DNA of 64,000 nucleotides from Mesostigma viride. Its lineage: Eukaryota > Streptophyta > Mesostigmatophyceae > Mesostigmatales > Mesostigmataceae. The notes under the pieces are model-generated. The model was given only the letters and a program-made list of their open reading frames with translations, ran no database searches and had not been told where the DNA came from. The translations under genes and the position numbers were made by a program. The stretch covers positions 1,196,590-1,260,589 of the forward strand of contig RPFO01000132.1 of assembly GCA_009746045.1 (NCBI GenBank). The letters are read 5' to 3'. Each line of letters opens with the position of its first letter. The stretch's first letter is position 1. This document shows positions 9,723-23,030 of the stretch, piece after piece.

Positions 9723-11404
9723 TAGGCATGGATACCATTTGTAATAACTCACACATGTCAACAAATCCATGGGTACGGTATGGAACCATGTTCATTTATG
9801 ATATGTTCAAGAGTTGCAATGCTTAACATGCATGAAATATGATCATTGTATAATTGTTTACAATTTATGAATGCAGGGGGTCGCTACGCGAGTGACCAAA
9901 TAGCACTCAAGTCAACAATATGCCAAGAAAGAAGGCATGGCCAGGTCATGGCTGGTCCTGACAATGCACCCAGGGTGCCGACAGCATGTCTATGTTACAC
10001 CCTCGCAGTCCTAGACCCTGCAGCCTGCCAGGGGGGGGCACAAAATGTAACTGGCAGCCAGGGACCATGGTGCAGGCCAAACAGCAGGTGTAAAGCTTGC
10101 TCAGTCCAAAGAGTGAAATATGAAGCAAATACTTGCCAAGGTTAGGTCCATGATCGTTAGTAGAGGCTCGGCTGCCACCACGGTGCTAAACCATGATGCT
10201 GAACCCTTACGTTATATATGAAACATATACTGCAAAGAGGCACAAGTTGTAACACAAGCACAATGTAAACATGACAAGCTCAAGTTTCCAAGCCAGTCTT
10301 GATCACTTGGACATGAGTTGAAGCATTAGAAACATATGGGCAACATACCAGCAAGCCTTGAAAAACTTCTCAGCAACAAGGCAGTATATGTGTTGAATCA
10401 AACTACCACATCGCAATTAAGCACAGCGACTTCTACTTGCTGCTGTTTTGATAACGCAAGGCCGTTTACCTTTTCAGTGACGCAACGGGAAAAGAAAGTA
10501 CTGCCCAGCAAACTTCCGTTATTCCCCGGACATAAACGTAATCAAAAACACGAAGTTGGGCATTGAAAGCAACCGGAATTATCACGTCTGCGGGAGTTAC
10601 AGGTTACAATCCGCTTAACACGCTTACTTAGAACGATGCGGTTGAGAATGACAGTCGGAACCTTGTTCTTGACGTGCGCCCAGGCCGCCAGCTGCGCGGG
10701 CCAGCTCAAGAAATATATATTAAAGGACGGTGACGCGTGGGAAGCACCCAGCCTTGCGGCAAAAGAAAAATATGGCTCGCGCTCGCCCTGGTTTTCGCCA
10801 GGCGCGACTGCGACATCACGACGAAAAAATAGAGACTCTTTGACGCATGCAACTGCCCAGGTCCCTCTTCTCCCCATGTCGCCCATAAGCCCAGAAGCGT
10901 ACCATAACCCATACTCGCGATATCCGCAGCGCCTGGGCGGAAAAAGATATTGTAAAACCGATCTGCGAACTGACCTATCATGCGATCTACGTAGCTCTCA
11001 GATTTTCTTCAACAATGCCAAAATCCGTTCATGAACAAAATTTTCGACATGTACAAAGCACCTGCACGTGAAGAATAGCATCTTCGAAATCACTAGATGA
11101 CGATCTAAAATGCTGTCTTCGTCCGGGGCAAAATAATGCCCTATAACATTCAGGCAAGCCTCGGAACTGGCACGACCCCATAGCCGCCACTCGACAAAAC
11201 ACTCGATTGCATTGCGATGTTCTTGCTGTTGTAGGTACTTTTCGTCGCCTCATATTTTCCAGGTACGGTCGACCCCTGTCGACCCCAGGGGCTTGGCGCG
11301 CTCAGTACCTATCCCAGTTTCGCGCCAAAACCCACCAAGTGACCCTAGGACCAAATTTGGCGCCAAAACCACGCCCCTGACCCCCCCCGTCTCAAACGAG
11401 GACT
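9723..11404. other. Intergenic stretch, no gene supported
   Basis: Moderate-GC sequence with overlapping short ORFs on both strands (for example 10636-11034 + and 10542-10886 -) that lack domains and shadow one another. A small exon cannot be excluded. Confidence 0.35.
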
Positions 11405-11424
11405 ATGTCCTCAAATGAGGACAT
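11405..11424. repeat. Hairpin flanking hexamer array 2
   Basis: ATGTCCTCA-AA-TGAGGACAT, the same core as the hairpin at 9697-9722. The adjoining bases (GGACACTAGG versus CTAGTGTC at 9679) also match in inverted sense, so the two arrays share flanking sequence. Confidence 0.85.
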
Positions 11425-11454
11425 TTGGTTTTTGGACACTAGGCTGCGGTGGAA

Positions 11455-12130
<676 letters not shown>

Positions 12131-13667
12131 ACAGCCGAGCCTAGCTTGAACCTTAATCGCCTTGTTGGGCTTCATCTCATGGGCGTTCTTCGTTAGATTG
12201 TGACATTGGTAGTGTAACGTCTAAAAGTAACGTAGTGGAGCTGCGGTCTTAATGAACTTTCATGATTTTTAGTGGAACTGACGTCTTAACGATTTATAAT
12301 TATTATGGTGCATGTCATGACTACAATTTGCATCGTTTTTCTGTGGAAACTACATGTCAAAGCTTCGTGCACAAGTGGCTAGAAACCATACCTGGCTAGG
12401 GTGAGGCAGCGTGGGGGGCAGGAGGGAGGGGGGCCGGGGGGGGGGGGGGGCGACACTTTACTTTGGGGAACACTTGCGGGGAGGTACGTGATATTATTCC
12501 ATTGATTTCACACTAAGTTGGAATACTGGCTGTCAAGTGAGCAAACTCTTGGCCAACTGAGCAAACTCTAGGCCACCAACTCTCGCTCTAGCCAGTTATA
12601 TGCAGTTAAAACAGCATCTACCCTTGAGGGCCGGTGGGAGAACCATGCAAAAAATATCCTATCCGCAACACTGGATTTTTGCCTTCGCACCGTCGGTGTG
12701 CAGTTCTTGGACGTTTGGAAACTTGGCATGGCTAACGGAAGGACTGACTAGCTAGACCTTTTCAGTGGTTTTCCATTTGCGGGTATTTCCTCGTAATTAA
12801 ATTGTGGGAGAGCGATCGCAGCAATGGTGCTCACCACTAGACACTCCCGGCCATGCAGTAAGGCTCGAAACACACGCCCGGCCTGATCAAGCAAGCTGTT
12901 TCCGGCCCCACCGTCTAGGTCATCTAGTCGCTCTACATGTACTGCATGTAAGCCAGCCATAATTTCAATGCACAAGGTAGCTACATATTTCCATCTCCAT
13001 TCATATTCATCATCCTGAACGACTCGAAAACGCGGACAAGATAACGGCAGGCTCGAGCTAGTGTACCGTGGTCCGGATTTTCCCGATTTCTGGCCTGCGC
13101 TGGTTGTCTCCTTGATACAGGGATTAAAAGCACTTCGGTGCTCCGTGACTCCACAATGGGAGCACGATTAAGTGAGACAACTATTCACATTTGGAAATAC
13201 ATGGCATTGTGTTCATATACACAGCATTTTTGTGCACTTCGCTATGCGCTTGCCAGAGTGATGGTAGATAGCTAGGTCTGCGAGACATAAGGCCATGCGT
13301 CCCCCCAGCAATAGTTGCCTAGCTATGTTATAATATGTAATTTTATAGTAGTAATACGGTAGTAGTACCATGATTCTCCCGATTTCTGGCCTGCGCTGGT
13401 TGTCTCCTCCTTGATACATTCAGGTACTCTGTTCTGTGAAGAACTCCGCTACTAAGCAAGCTGCATGAAAATTTCTAGTATAACCCACGTGCAGACTGCA
13501 GGAGATCGAACTCGTTTGCATGCATATACTTGCATGTGTGAGGCCTACAAGCTTGTGGATGTGACGCTCCACTAGCTTTATAGCACATGAACTAAAATCT
13601 CCCCTATAAGTTAGTACTTGCGCGTCATGCGCATGGGCAAGCCGGCACGGAGTACTATGCTAATATC
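12131..13667. other. Non-coding stretch with poly(G) tract and short dispersed repeat
   Basis: Holds a G-rich tract near 12412-12452 (a run of about 16 G). A dispersed motif TTCTGGCCTGCGCTGGTTGTCTC occurs at 13088 and 13385 (and 53840). The segment GGGATTAAAAGCACTTCGGTGCTCC at 13121-13145 recurs inverted near 36470-36500. No gene is supported. Confidence 0.4.
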
Positions 13668-13829
13668 ATTAGAAAACACGCCACGAGCCACGAGGTAGCC
13701 ATGGCTGACGGCGGAGCTCATCACTTGAATCACGTTTGGGCACCGAATCCGGCCGTGAATATCACAATCGCTTCGTCTCTCTAAGACGTGCACACGCTGA
13801 TATAATTTTCCGAAGCTATTACGCAATAT

Positions 13830-15270
13830 ATGACGAGCAAACGCTCCTCGCGACGCAACGCAGCCTGGCGGCTGCGCTCGGCCATGAAAATACGTCTGCA
13901 GCTCCGGCTGCAGATTCGCCCTCAGGTCCGGAAGGCAGTGGTGACACGAGTAACGCACTCAGTGGTGGTCGCCCAGATACCTCCCGGGCTTTCCTCACCC
14001 TCTGCATCGCCTGACCCGGGCCCAAGCGCAGTCGCCCAGGCGAACCTGGCTGGTCTGAGCGCAATATTGACGTCGACAGGCTCTTTACCACCCTCTCGAC
14101 GTCAACAGGCCTGGCCTGTTCGACATGCCCCCCATCAAGATACTGGAGCTCGTGTTTTACGGGTCACACGCCTCACTGCTGGCCCTGTGCCAGCAACTCC
14201 AATTCAAAACCAACTCTTTCCGCAACGGAGCTGACGGCCGGTTTTCCCACCAGTGGCGCATCTGACGTCCCTTCTTCGACCAACCTGGCCGGCTGGTCTC
14301 GCCCCCGCCTTCAGCTCGATCGCAGCTCTCTTTACCATCCTTAATTAAGCGCTCTGCCGAGGACCTCCTGCACCCCGCCCCCTTGACCGAATCCACCTTC
14401 CTCCTCCACCTCCACGACGCCCTCTCACAGCACGTGACGCCCCTTGCTGCAGAATTGGCAGCTGTGGGTCGCACGCTGGCTGCTGAGCTCCCCACCATCC
14501 CCACCGCCACCGCCACCCTCCTCGCCTCCCCCCCCCCCCCCCCCAGCTCCGACTCCACCGACTCCATCACCGCCCAGCTCCGCAACATCAGTCGACGAGC
14601 GCGCGCCTCAAGGACAATGCCATCGCCATCGAGGCCGGTCCTGCAAAACACCGCAGGCCTCACCGCCCAGGCGGTGAAGGACATTGCCGCCAAGCCAGCC
14701 CCTGCTGGCCTGGCCGGCGACGCTCCTCCCTGATCCCGACCTGGGCGGACATGCTCAAACAGCACACCACCTGAGTCCACCACCTCCGCCGTCGCAGCCC
14801 AGCTCCAGCAGCAGAAGCTCACGACCTCCGCGACTCGGGGGCCGAGCTCGCCAGGCGCAGCCTTAACGCCATACTCAAGAACTTCGACATGGAGGAAGGT
14901 GAGAATTCTGAGAAGCTTGCACGTGCGTTTGATCGAGAGAGAAATCCTTGACCGCATGGGCCTTACTGGTGAGATCGAGCAGGTCGCCCACCGCCTTCCC
15001 CGCGCACGGGGTAAGGCAGGGGCACCCCCGCTCCTTCTCACCTTCAGAAGAACCCGGCGGACAAGATTTCTTTTCTCAGACCCCGCAAGCGGCTCGAGAA
15101 GACTCACTTCACCCTTGACGACGACTTGACCCTGGCGCAGCAACAACGGCGACGGGAGCTATGGCCGACCTACCTCCAGCTCCGGCAGACCGGCAAGGCG
15201 GGCCAGCCGGTGTACTGGAAGGGCCGGCCGGGGCGGCCATCTACAACGGCCACAAGCCCTGGCACGTGAC
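13830..15270 (+). pseudogene. LINE ORF1 relic, copy A
   Basis: Frameshifted ORF1. It begins with MTSKRSS- and QRSLAAALGHEN-like segments, then Ser/Pro-rich sequence, then a heptad-like Ala-rich stretch with TAGLTAQAVKDIAAKPAPAG. The conserved C-terminal module is like L1 ORF1p (RLPRARGKAGAPPLLLTF, then FTLDDDLTLAQQQRRRELWP). Such proteins coat LINE RNA as multimers. At least four frame changes make it non-functional. Confidence 0.75.
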
Positions 15271-15287
15271 CCCATCGAGCCCCGCGG

Positions 15288-15859
15288 TGTTACGTGCCAA
15301 CCCAGACACCTAGCCTGAGTAACGTAGCGAAAGATCCCCCATGCCGGAATTAGGAATAATCAAGGTAGCCTAATGTAGATTGCGCTTCACGACGTGAGTC
15401 GTGAGATATCAGGCACCGCGGCTTGATGCCAAGCTAATTGCTACACACTTATATTGGCTAGCAATACCAATTACAAACGGATAGTTGCCCCAGGTTTAAT
15501 GTGAAGGCGTCTTCGCACTTAACATTCATCAAACCAAGAGGACGAGACTCTCGTCCTTGGACTAGGCCTGTAGCGGCGCAGATACAACGCCGATCCTCTA
15601 GGACATTCCAAAGCATGCATTCCACGTAGGACCCCCGGGCCGACATCGACCCTCAACTACAGGATCCACGCATAGAACTACAGACAAGTCCAGGACTGGC
15701 GCGGCGCGACTGCACCGGCCCCTAGAAGGTCAACCTAGGACCAAAATAACTAATCCAATTCACACGACTACCAAAGTCCAGACAAACTAGAACAACAGGC
15801 CAACGGCCTTTGTAATTTATTCCATTGTTGCGTCCGTTCAAAAGGGCCGGCACGCAACA
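15288..15859. mobile_element. Solo LTR (572 bp) with 5-bp TSD
   Basis: Begins TGTTACGTGCC and ends GGCACGCAACA, so it has TG...CA ends with 11-bp inverted termini (one mismatch). It is flanked by CGCGG at 15283-15287 and 15860-15864. Comparison with the ORF1 copy at 48930-48990 shows that the flanks are contiguous there. No internal retroelement sequence remains, as expected after LTR-LTR recombination. No other copy was noticed in this window. Confidence 0.85.
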
Positions 15860-16037
15860 CGCGGCCCCAGCGACTCCAGACACCCCAGCTTAGGGGAATA
15901 CAGCAGTAGTAGTGTAGAATAGTTAGACAGTACCTTGTACATGCACGCCTACTACAGGCACTATACCAGCTGACTTATGAACATTAATTAGTCATGTACA
16001 TGTGTGCCCATGACGCACCGGCCACACACCAGATGAT

Positions 16038-16335
16038 TAAAATTAAAGTAAATTATAACATGCCTCCGTTGGGAGATCATGTAGCACATAATGATGGATG
16101 GGTGGGGTGGAGGAAGCCGCGTAATCGAACTAACCTAACTCTATAAGCTATCTAGTCTACTAGAAAAAGCCTAACTACCCTACTCATCAAAACGCCTCCT
16201 CCTCTTGGGGGGAGGTGGCTTGCCCACAGGGTCTGGCGTGTGAGCCTTGACAATCTGCTGCCACCGCGTCTTGTTCTGCATGGCAGTCCAAAGAAGGGAG
16301 AGAGAGTGGATGCGGTGTTCAAACTGGCTGTTCAA
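16038..16335 (-). mobile_element. 5'-truncated LINE ORF2 3' end, 298 bp, with 12-bp TSD
   Basis: Flanked by ACACCAGATGAT at 16026-16037 and 16336-16347. On the minus strand it contains the last codons of LINE ORF2 (ending near 16200 in a Lys/Arg/Pro-rich tail), then the terminal hairpin CTCCCAACGGAG and a TTTAA-type tail. It matches 24450-24700 and 59240-59500. Confidence 0.9.
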
Positions 16336-16681
16336 ACACCAGATGATGCCTAGCTTTATTATTTAAGTTATGTTGTGACTAAGAGAGCCACTCTCTGCTG
16401 AGAAGCCATGCCTTAGCTTTTGTATAGCCATGATGATCTTCCCCCCCATGACAGGCTAGTCCCCCTTAAAGCTGGCCATAGCTTGATAGATCATGGGGAT
16501 GCAGGTGCCCTGGTGAACCTAGAGCAAGTGTCGTTTACATTCGATCCCACCCTTGCAGGAAGTAGCTTAGAATGGTTTAAAAGCCATATGCCCCTTCTCT
16601 GGGATATGTGCTACATGTACTCCCGACGGAGTTATGTTCCTAATTAATTAATTAGTTAATTAATTAATTAATTAGAAAACA

Positions 16682-17627
16682 ATTACACAAAAGTTACAAA
16701 TATCGTCTGCATCATGCCCCAACCATATAGCTAGTCACTGGAGGGGGATCTCCTATATCTAAACTGCTAACAATCAGTCTCCCTAAAGGTGTAGCCCACA
16801 CAGAGGCAGTGACGTGGCAGCAAGCATCGCCACATCACTGAAACCTGTTTGGATGGCTGACCTCAACACGCAAACTGAGGTACACCGCTGTGGCAAACGC
16901 CACTGAGTAAATATTTCAAAGTACAAGCAACAATTCACACAGGTCTACTTGAAAGAGTGGCCTGGCCACACAATAGGAGGTTATGGTGGCACTTGGCATG
17001 TGCGTCTGATTTGCCAACGACATTTTGGCCCATTCCAGCACATGATGGCAAGGCGGCATGGAAAATAGACACACGAGCCCTGCAGCCAGTTTCTGCTGCA
17101 CCCGCTTGTGAATGCAGAAGGATGGAACGGTTCCCAAGGGACGAGGTGCAGTCCCGCCCCCATGGCCTGCATGCACATGGCGTGGCAGCTCCTCAAGGAA
17201 TGCACTGGTCAGGTGTCCACGAGTACAGACAGATGGTTGTCTCCCTCCACATACCGGTGGCAAGGCTGGCACCGGCCAGCCGGCCCATGCCTGAGTTCAG
17301 GCAAACCACCAGGCCACCTAATCTCGTAATGCCAGGCCACTAAGCCACCCCTCTTGCAAAACTGGGCAGCGGAGCCATTTAACTCTAGGTGGCGGGCCGT
17401 CAGTGGGCCATGGATCCACCAGGGGCTCCCGACGCCTCTCCATTTATGCCCGATGGGCCCGCAACGTGGGCAGGGCTTGGAGGGCTGTCGCCACACCCTG
17501 GGCAGTGGCGGTGCGCGTGCCTATTCCCTTTTTGCTCTCCCTCGCTGTCGCTGGAACTCTCCCCAAACGCGCGGGGCTTGTGGTAGATGCAGCACTCTGG
17601 GGGACAGGGGAGGGGGGGAGCGGCCAC

Positions 17628-17661
<34 letters not shown>

Positions 17662-20149
17662 GCATGGCGCATGGGTGGCATGGCGCACCACAGCAGCAGA
17701 GCAGAGATGCGGTACCCGTCAGTCAAACGCGCAGGTAAATTCCACGCCCCCGCAGCATACGAGAGGACCCCACGAGACATGTGCACTTTGTGACACATGC
17801 AATGCCATGCAAGGAACGACCGACAACCACGGCCAACACCAGAGGCCGGCAGTGCATAGAGCCCTACCTCGAGCGAGCGATACCGAGTACCGAACCTGGC
17901 GAGGGGTGCCCCAGCCACTATGTGAGGGGTGCTTTAGGAAAGCCTGCATGTGCTGGCGTGTACGACAATAGCTCAGTGCAGCACTACAACGTGCCACTCC
18001 CCTCCCCACTTCCCTCCCCACTCCCTTCCCCACTCCCCTCCCCACTCCCCTCCCCACTGCCCTCCCCACCCCACTCCCCACTCCGCTCACCACGCTGCCA
18101 ACGGACATGACGGAAATACGAGCGTACAAAAGATCCTGCTCAGGGTGCGGACGCGAACGTGCCACCAGGGCCAGCAAGCCCTCGCTGGTGCAGGCCTACC
18201 TATATACAATAACAGGACGATGCCATGACCAGCTATTCCAGCACTGACCCACCCGGGTGCTCATCCTGACCGTGTACCAGCCAGTACGAGGCAGAGACCT
18301 GCGTTTGAAAGAGACCCGATGCGGGGCGGAGAGCCGATGAATCGGCACAGGCGGTAGCAGACATGGACGCGACTAGACCTCCCCACCACATATCACACAC
18401 AGAGGGTGACAGCAGGCCGGTGGCGCTTCTTGGGGATGAGGGAAAGACCACGGTATGGGCGTACAGGGCAGCTGGCAAAGGGTGAGGCCCTCAGGAAGGG
18501 TCTGCGTTCCCAGCGACGATGCAGCGAGGGGAAAGAGAGGCTTTCCCAAACAGTGGCCGTTGCATCCTGGGTGCATTCTCAGCTATCCTCTGCAGCACCT
18601 CTCCCAAGGCCAGCAAAATGGGGGCAAGGGGACGGAGGCGTGCGCATGCCCACAGGACGACAGTTGCAACGCAAGCAGGGAGCTTCTACGGGTATGCGCT
18701 GGGCAGGAGAGACAGCAACAGGGGTGGAGGCATCACAGACGCGACCTACTCTTGGAACTCTTCTTGCCGAGCCCCTCGTTGTCCACCGTGTCCTGCGTCC
18801 ACGACACGCTCTTCTTCACGCGCCGCCTCGGCCTGAGCGTGAGGACCACCGCTTCTGAGAACGGCAGGGAGGAGGATTCAACAAGAGATAATCAGCGATC
18901 CCACGAACCATCAGCCACGAACGTGCGCAATATAAAACTACATGTTTACGTAGTGGTTACAAGAAGTAGAAAAGGGACACGAGAGATGATAGGAATGAAA
19001 TTCCCCAGTATATCAGACATTTACGGGGGTAAGCATCACTATGATCTATACGTGAGATCAGGCCGCATACAATCCACGATAATGAACCACAACGGCATGC
19101 AGTAGCACAGAAACCGGCACTGCGTCACGCAACCAGAATTCTTTGAGGACGACACACGAAAGCCGCAGTGACCACTCTAACCTGCGGGCGTTGAAGGAGT
19201 CCTCGGCGTTATAGGGAGAGTTTGGGGGCTCTCTGTCGTCCCACCCGCAAGATTCATCGTCTCTGAACGCTGGCAATAAGCTCTAGTCTCACACCATGCA
19301 CGACACTACGGCCCGTCTAAGACCCATGAAAGGAAACTGGTATAAAAACGGAACGTTTCCCGCTCACGGAAAATCATAGCATAGACACCTCGATAAGCGT
19401 GTGCCTACTTCCTTCGTAAATTTTTATATGTCCCATTTGTTGTACAGCGACCGAGATTACGATTATAATAGCTCGTGCCCGAATCTCTGCTTAAAACCAC
19501 GGGTAAAGCTCCTCTAGTCACAGGTTAAAAGGATCTGTCGGCTGTCTCCGGGACCGGCAAATGGCTCGCGCAAGACTTGCTTGTAAAGTACTTGTTACGA
19601 AAATCGCATCGATTAATAATGCCGGAGGCAATGCACTCGTGGATTGTTTTGTTTTGTGCCCAGTACCTTCCACAGTATGTACCGCGAAACTCCCGCGTCA
19701 TGATGATACCGGACAGGTGGCACCTGCACAGCAAACGTGATTCATCCCGCCGGCCATGGGCTCATCCCGCCGGCCAAGTTCGGTGCAAAAAAAAATTGCC
19801 GAGGTTGGAATATTGCCAAGGGGGTTGCACTGCCAGTCTGAAATATCAAGGGGCGCCCTGAAGTCTTTTTCTTGTTTCGCTGCAGGATCGGACGACCGGA
19901 CGGCGGACGGTCGACCAGACCGGAAGGACGCACCACGAAACGGTTTCGCCGCGCAGGACGGTCTGCTGCCGCACGGGCGCCGCGCCTGCTGCCTAGGTTG
20001 CGCGCTGCGCACCCGCCCGTGCTAATGCTGCTGCACCGTGGGTACTCGGGTTCGCAATCAACAAAAGACGGCGGCCAGGCAACGTTGAGGTCTCTTGCCA
20101 CTCGCCATAGATCAGCCGGACGACAGGCTAGCGCGGTAAAACCGGCAAC
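16682..20149. other. 3.5-kb stretch without a supported gene
   Basis: Many overlapping ORFs on both strands lack domains or consistent frames. Simple repeats are present: (CA)n at 17627-17656 and a C-rich minisatellite of about 12-bp units at 17995-18075. The last few hundred bases up to 20149 probably hold the promoter and 5' UTR of the eS26 gene. A spliced gene made of small exons cannot be excluded. Confidence 0.4.
17995..18075. repeat. CCCCACTCCC(C/T)T minisatellite
   Basis: Roughly seven tandem, slightly varied units of about 11-12 bp. The overlapping ORFs are low-complexity readings of this tract. Confidence 0.8.
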
Positions 20150-23030
20150 ATGGTGCGTAGCCAACTTGTTCATGAAGAATGATGTCAAAGAAAGACGGTT
20201 TCGATGATGCTTATCGGACAGGAATAGCTTTTTTACGGGGGGGATGGCGCTTTTGATTTCTGGGCACCAGCGTAGTTGATATTCTCTGGACGGTAGTGCG
20301 CTGCCAAAGACGGGGGGTGCGACGTTAATGTGTGGATTTTGTACTTCGGATGCCCTCTACCTCCCTGATATTCTTACAGACTGTCAAGCGCCGTAATGGA
20401 GGACGCAATAAGCATGGCCGTGGCCACGTTAACCCGATCCGTTGCTCTAACTGCGGCCGGTGCTGCCCTAAGGTAAATTGCATATCATATGTGATGCGCT
20501 GGGACATCAACGGATGTTGTATTTTGCTTTGGGTATGGTTAATTTTTTCCCGGTATTTTCACCTCCTTATAAGTCTATGACCCGCTTGGTTCTTTCTGAC
20601 AGCAGCGGTGTGTATTGCTGTATTATCAGTGGTTTGCTTGCGACTTAACCATTTTTATATGTCACGTATAACGTAAATGCCGTGCGGCTGCGCCTTGGAT
20701 CTACGCTCGGACAGGACAAGGCGGTGAAGCGGTTCCTTGTCCGCAACATCGTGGAGCAGGCGGCTGTTCGTGATGTCCAGGATGCCTGCGTCTATGATGG
20801 TACGTTTTTCTACTGGAAATCGATTCCCAATTTAGTGCCCATGTCTCCTCGTCGCGTGGCGCCGTGTGGTATAGGTTCTGGTCAGGTGCTGAAAGCCGTG
20901 TGTTGTTTGGCATACTGATGGACACTGCAAGCTTAGTGCATGCTGAAGCTTTCTTTAGTTAGCTTGCCACTTTGGACTGAGCATGCAGGGGTTTTCCCTT
21001 TTGGCATCGTTGCCTTTGCGGCTCTGGAAGCCTTGATAGGCAGTCGACAGAGTGTGTTTGCTGGCTGCGGTCAGGAGGGCATGTTTGCGTGTAGGGTGGA
21101 TTGCCCTTCCGCCTGGTGGTTTGTGGTTCTGGGCTCTCTCTTGACTGAACCCATACCACTTGTACACCCCCTCCTCCCCCTGTCCCTCCTCCCCCCCTCC
21201 CTCCTCCCCCCCTCCCTCCTCCCCCCCTCCCTCCTCCCCCCCTCCCTCCTCCCCCCCTCCCTCCTCCCTCCCTCCCTCCTCCCCCCTCCCTCCTCCCCCC
21301 TCCCTCCCCCCCCTCCCTCCTCCCCCCCTCCCTCCCTCCTCCCCTCCCTCCTCCCCTCCCTCCCTCCTCCCCCCCTCCCTCTCCCTGTTGCCCCTCTTTT
21401 CTTCCTTACCTCCTACCCGTCCCAATCCACCCCTCCCACTCCCTGCTCCCTGCTCACCTTGCGTTCCTACCCTTTCCCCTCACATGCCTACTTCCGCGCC
21501 CCTACTCTTTCATACACCTCACCCCTACCCTCATATTCCCCCTGACTGTCACTTTCCCTTTGGGTGCTTGGCCCAGTAGCTGGTTCTCGCCGTTCTGCTG
21601 TTGATCGGTCTTCTCCTTTAACTGCCACCATCACTCCTTCCCGCCCTGTCCTGCCAGGCTACGTGCTTCCCAAGCTGTACGCCAAGATGCAGTACTGCAT
21701 CTCGTGCGCCATCCACTCGCACGTGGTGCGTGTGCGGTCCCGCGAGGCGCGCCGCAACCGTGAGCCGCCCCAGCGCTTCCGTCGCCGGGTACGTAGGGGG
21801 GTAACATGAGGATGGGCTGCCGGGTACGAAGGGGGGCAGAGCAATAGAGGATGGGCCACATGGAGGAAGGGGAAGGAGGGAGACTGCAGGGCCATCCTTA
21901 CACATCGTTACCGCGTGTGTCATGTGGACTGGTGGTGGATGCTCGGTGGCAGTGATACCCTCTGTGTCTTTTTGTGACTTTGGATAATGGATTGTGGAGA
22001 AACATGCAAGGATGAGGGCGTGCCTTGGGCTGAGAGGGTTGGCTGAATGGGTGCAAGATGAATGCCACATGCATGCCTTCCAATCTTCTGAGTCATCTCC
22101 GTTAGAGCTGGTGCCTGCCTGTCCCTTGTGCTGTGTATGCCGGGCTCATTGCTGGGTGCCGTGTAGATGGCTCCAGATCATTGGAATTTCACGGTGCTTG
22201 GGCCGCACTGCATCCATGAGATGCGTGCTTGTTGTTAGCAGTGGGTTGCGTGTCGTGGACCCGTTCAGCACAATGCAGTTTGCAGGCATGTTCTGTGGGT
22301 GGGATGGATGCTGCATGAGCTCCGGTAGGCGTCCCGGTTGGGGTGGTATGCTCGTGGCACATGTTCAAGCGCATGGGTGAAGTACTGTGCGTGTGTGACA
22401 TGGATGGCAAGGGTGGGCAAGCAAGCAGGGGCTTTGGTTCCATAGCAGCAAGCCCCTCGTTCCGTATACCAAGGGGAGCTGGGTGCTGGGAATGATGGGA
22501 GGAAGAAACCATTGATGATTGGAGGAACCAGATTTGCATGCGCAGCCATGAGTCAAGCCTGGGCAGCTGTAGCCCAGCAGTGCCGCTGGCAGGGCGGCTG
22601 TGCTTGCATCAGAGATTGTGGCCATCATTCACGGTATCGTGGTGACGGTTCGACAGGCTTGCTCACCGTACGTCCAGGTGAGCATGGGCAGTGAAGTGAT
22701 GCTTGCGCAGCCATGCGGTATAATCGTGCGTCAAGTCGTGCGGTCATGCTGCACGACTTTTGGTGCGGTCACAATGATGTGGGTCATGAGGAGTCACCCT
22801 GTGGGGGTGGGCCCCTGCAGTGTTCATCATGCCTTTTGAACTTGTCGTTGCACTTGGTGAGGATTGTGGCTGCCGCTGTCGGTGTCTCACGTGTCTTTCA
22901 TCCATGCCGGTCGGGCCTGCCTGCATGTTCCTCTGTGTCCTCTGGTGTGCAGCCCGAGGGTGAGCGTGGCGCTGCTGGTGCCCGTGGCGGTGCCGCCGCG
23001 GGGGGGGGGGCTGCCGCGGCTCGCAAGTAG
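20150..23030 (+). CDS. RPS26: 40S ribosomal protein eS26 (RPS26), five exons
   Basis: A structural protein of the small cytosolic ribosomal subunit, near the mRNA exit channel. Exons: 20150-20152 (ATG only, then GTGCGT donor), 20380-20472, 20715-20799, 21658-21788, 22953-23030 (stop TAG). Every intron is GT-AG and all phases join, giving 129 residues. The core is eS26: [14 protein letters not shown], then [42 protein letters not shown] and [11 protein letters not shown]. Zinc ligands C23, C26, C74 and C77 are kept. The C-terminal tail is Gly/Ala-rich and longer than in animals. A TGTAA poly(A)-type signal lies at 23106. The one-codon first exon is inferred; the other four are secure. Confidence 0.93.
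21163..21392 (+). repeat. Polypyrimidine CCTCCCTCCCCC minisatellite in RPS26 intron 3
   Basis: Tandem CCTCCCTCCCCC-type units within the intron 20800-21657. The long ORFs on both strands here are low-complexity readings. The tract could form triplex or G-quadruplex (on the other strand) structures but does not touch splice sites. Confidence 0.9.

Larger units (their letters stand above)
13679..16670 (+). mobile_element. ORF1-only LINE (HAL1-like), copy A, with TSD
   Basis: A complete insertion: the 11-bp duplication ATTAGAAAACA lies at 13668-13678 and 16671-16681. The element starts CGCCACGAGCCACGAGG, has a 5' leader, an ORF1 relic (13830-15270), a roughly 700-bp 3' UTR, the terminal hairpin (CTCCCGACGGAG at 16619) and a (TTAA)n tail. 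No ORF2 lies between ORF1 and the 3' UTR. A solo LTR (15288-15859) and a LINE fragment (16038-16335) are nested inside. Without them it is about 2.1 kb. Confidence 0.85.

Noticed and set aside
14157-15146. 329-codon minus ORF opposite ORF1 copy A
   Set aside because: Antisense shadow of the GC-rich ORF1; the same antisense reading occurs at other ORF1 copies.
16916-18858. Cluster of 60-216-codon ORFs on both strands
   Set aside because: Mutually overlapping, frame use inconsistent, and some only translate (CA)n or C-rich repeats.
20940-21579. Pro/Leu/Ser-rich plus ORFs and a Gly/Glu-rich minus ORF
   Set aside because: They lie in RPS26 intron 3 and translate a polypyrimidine minisatellite.
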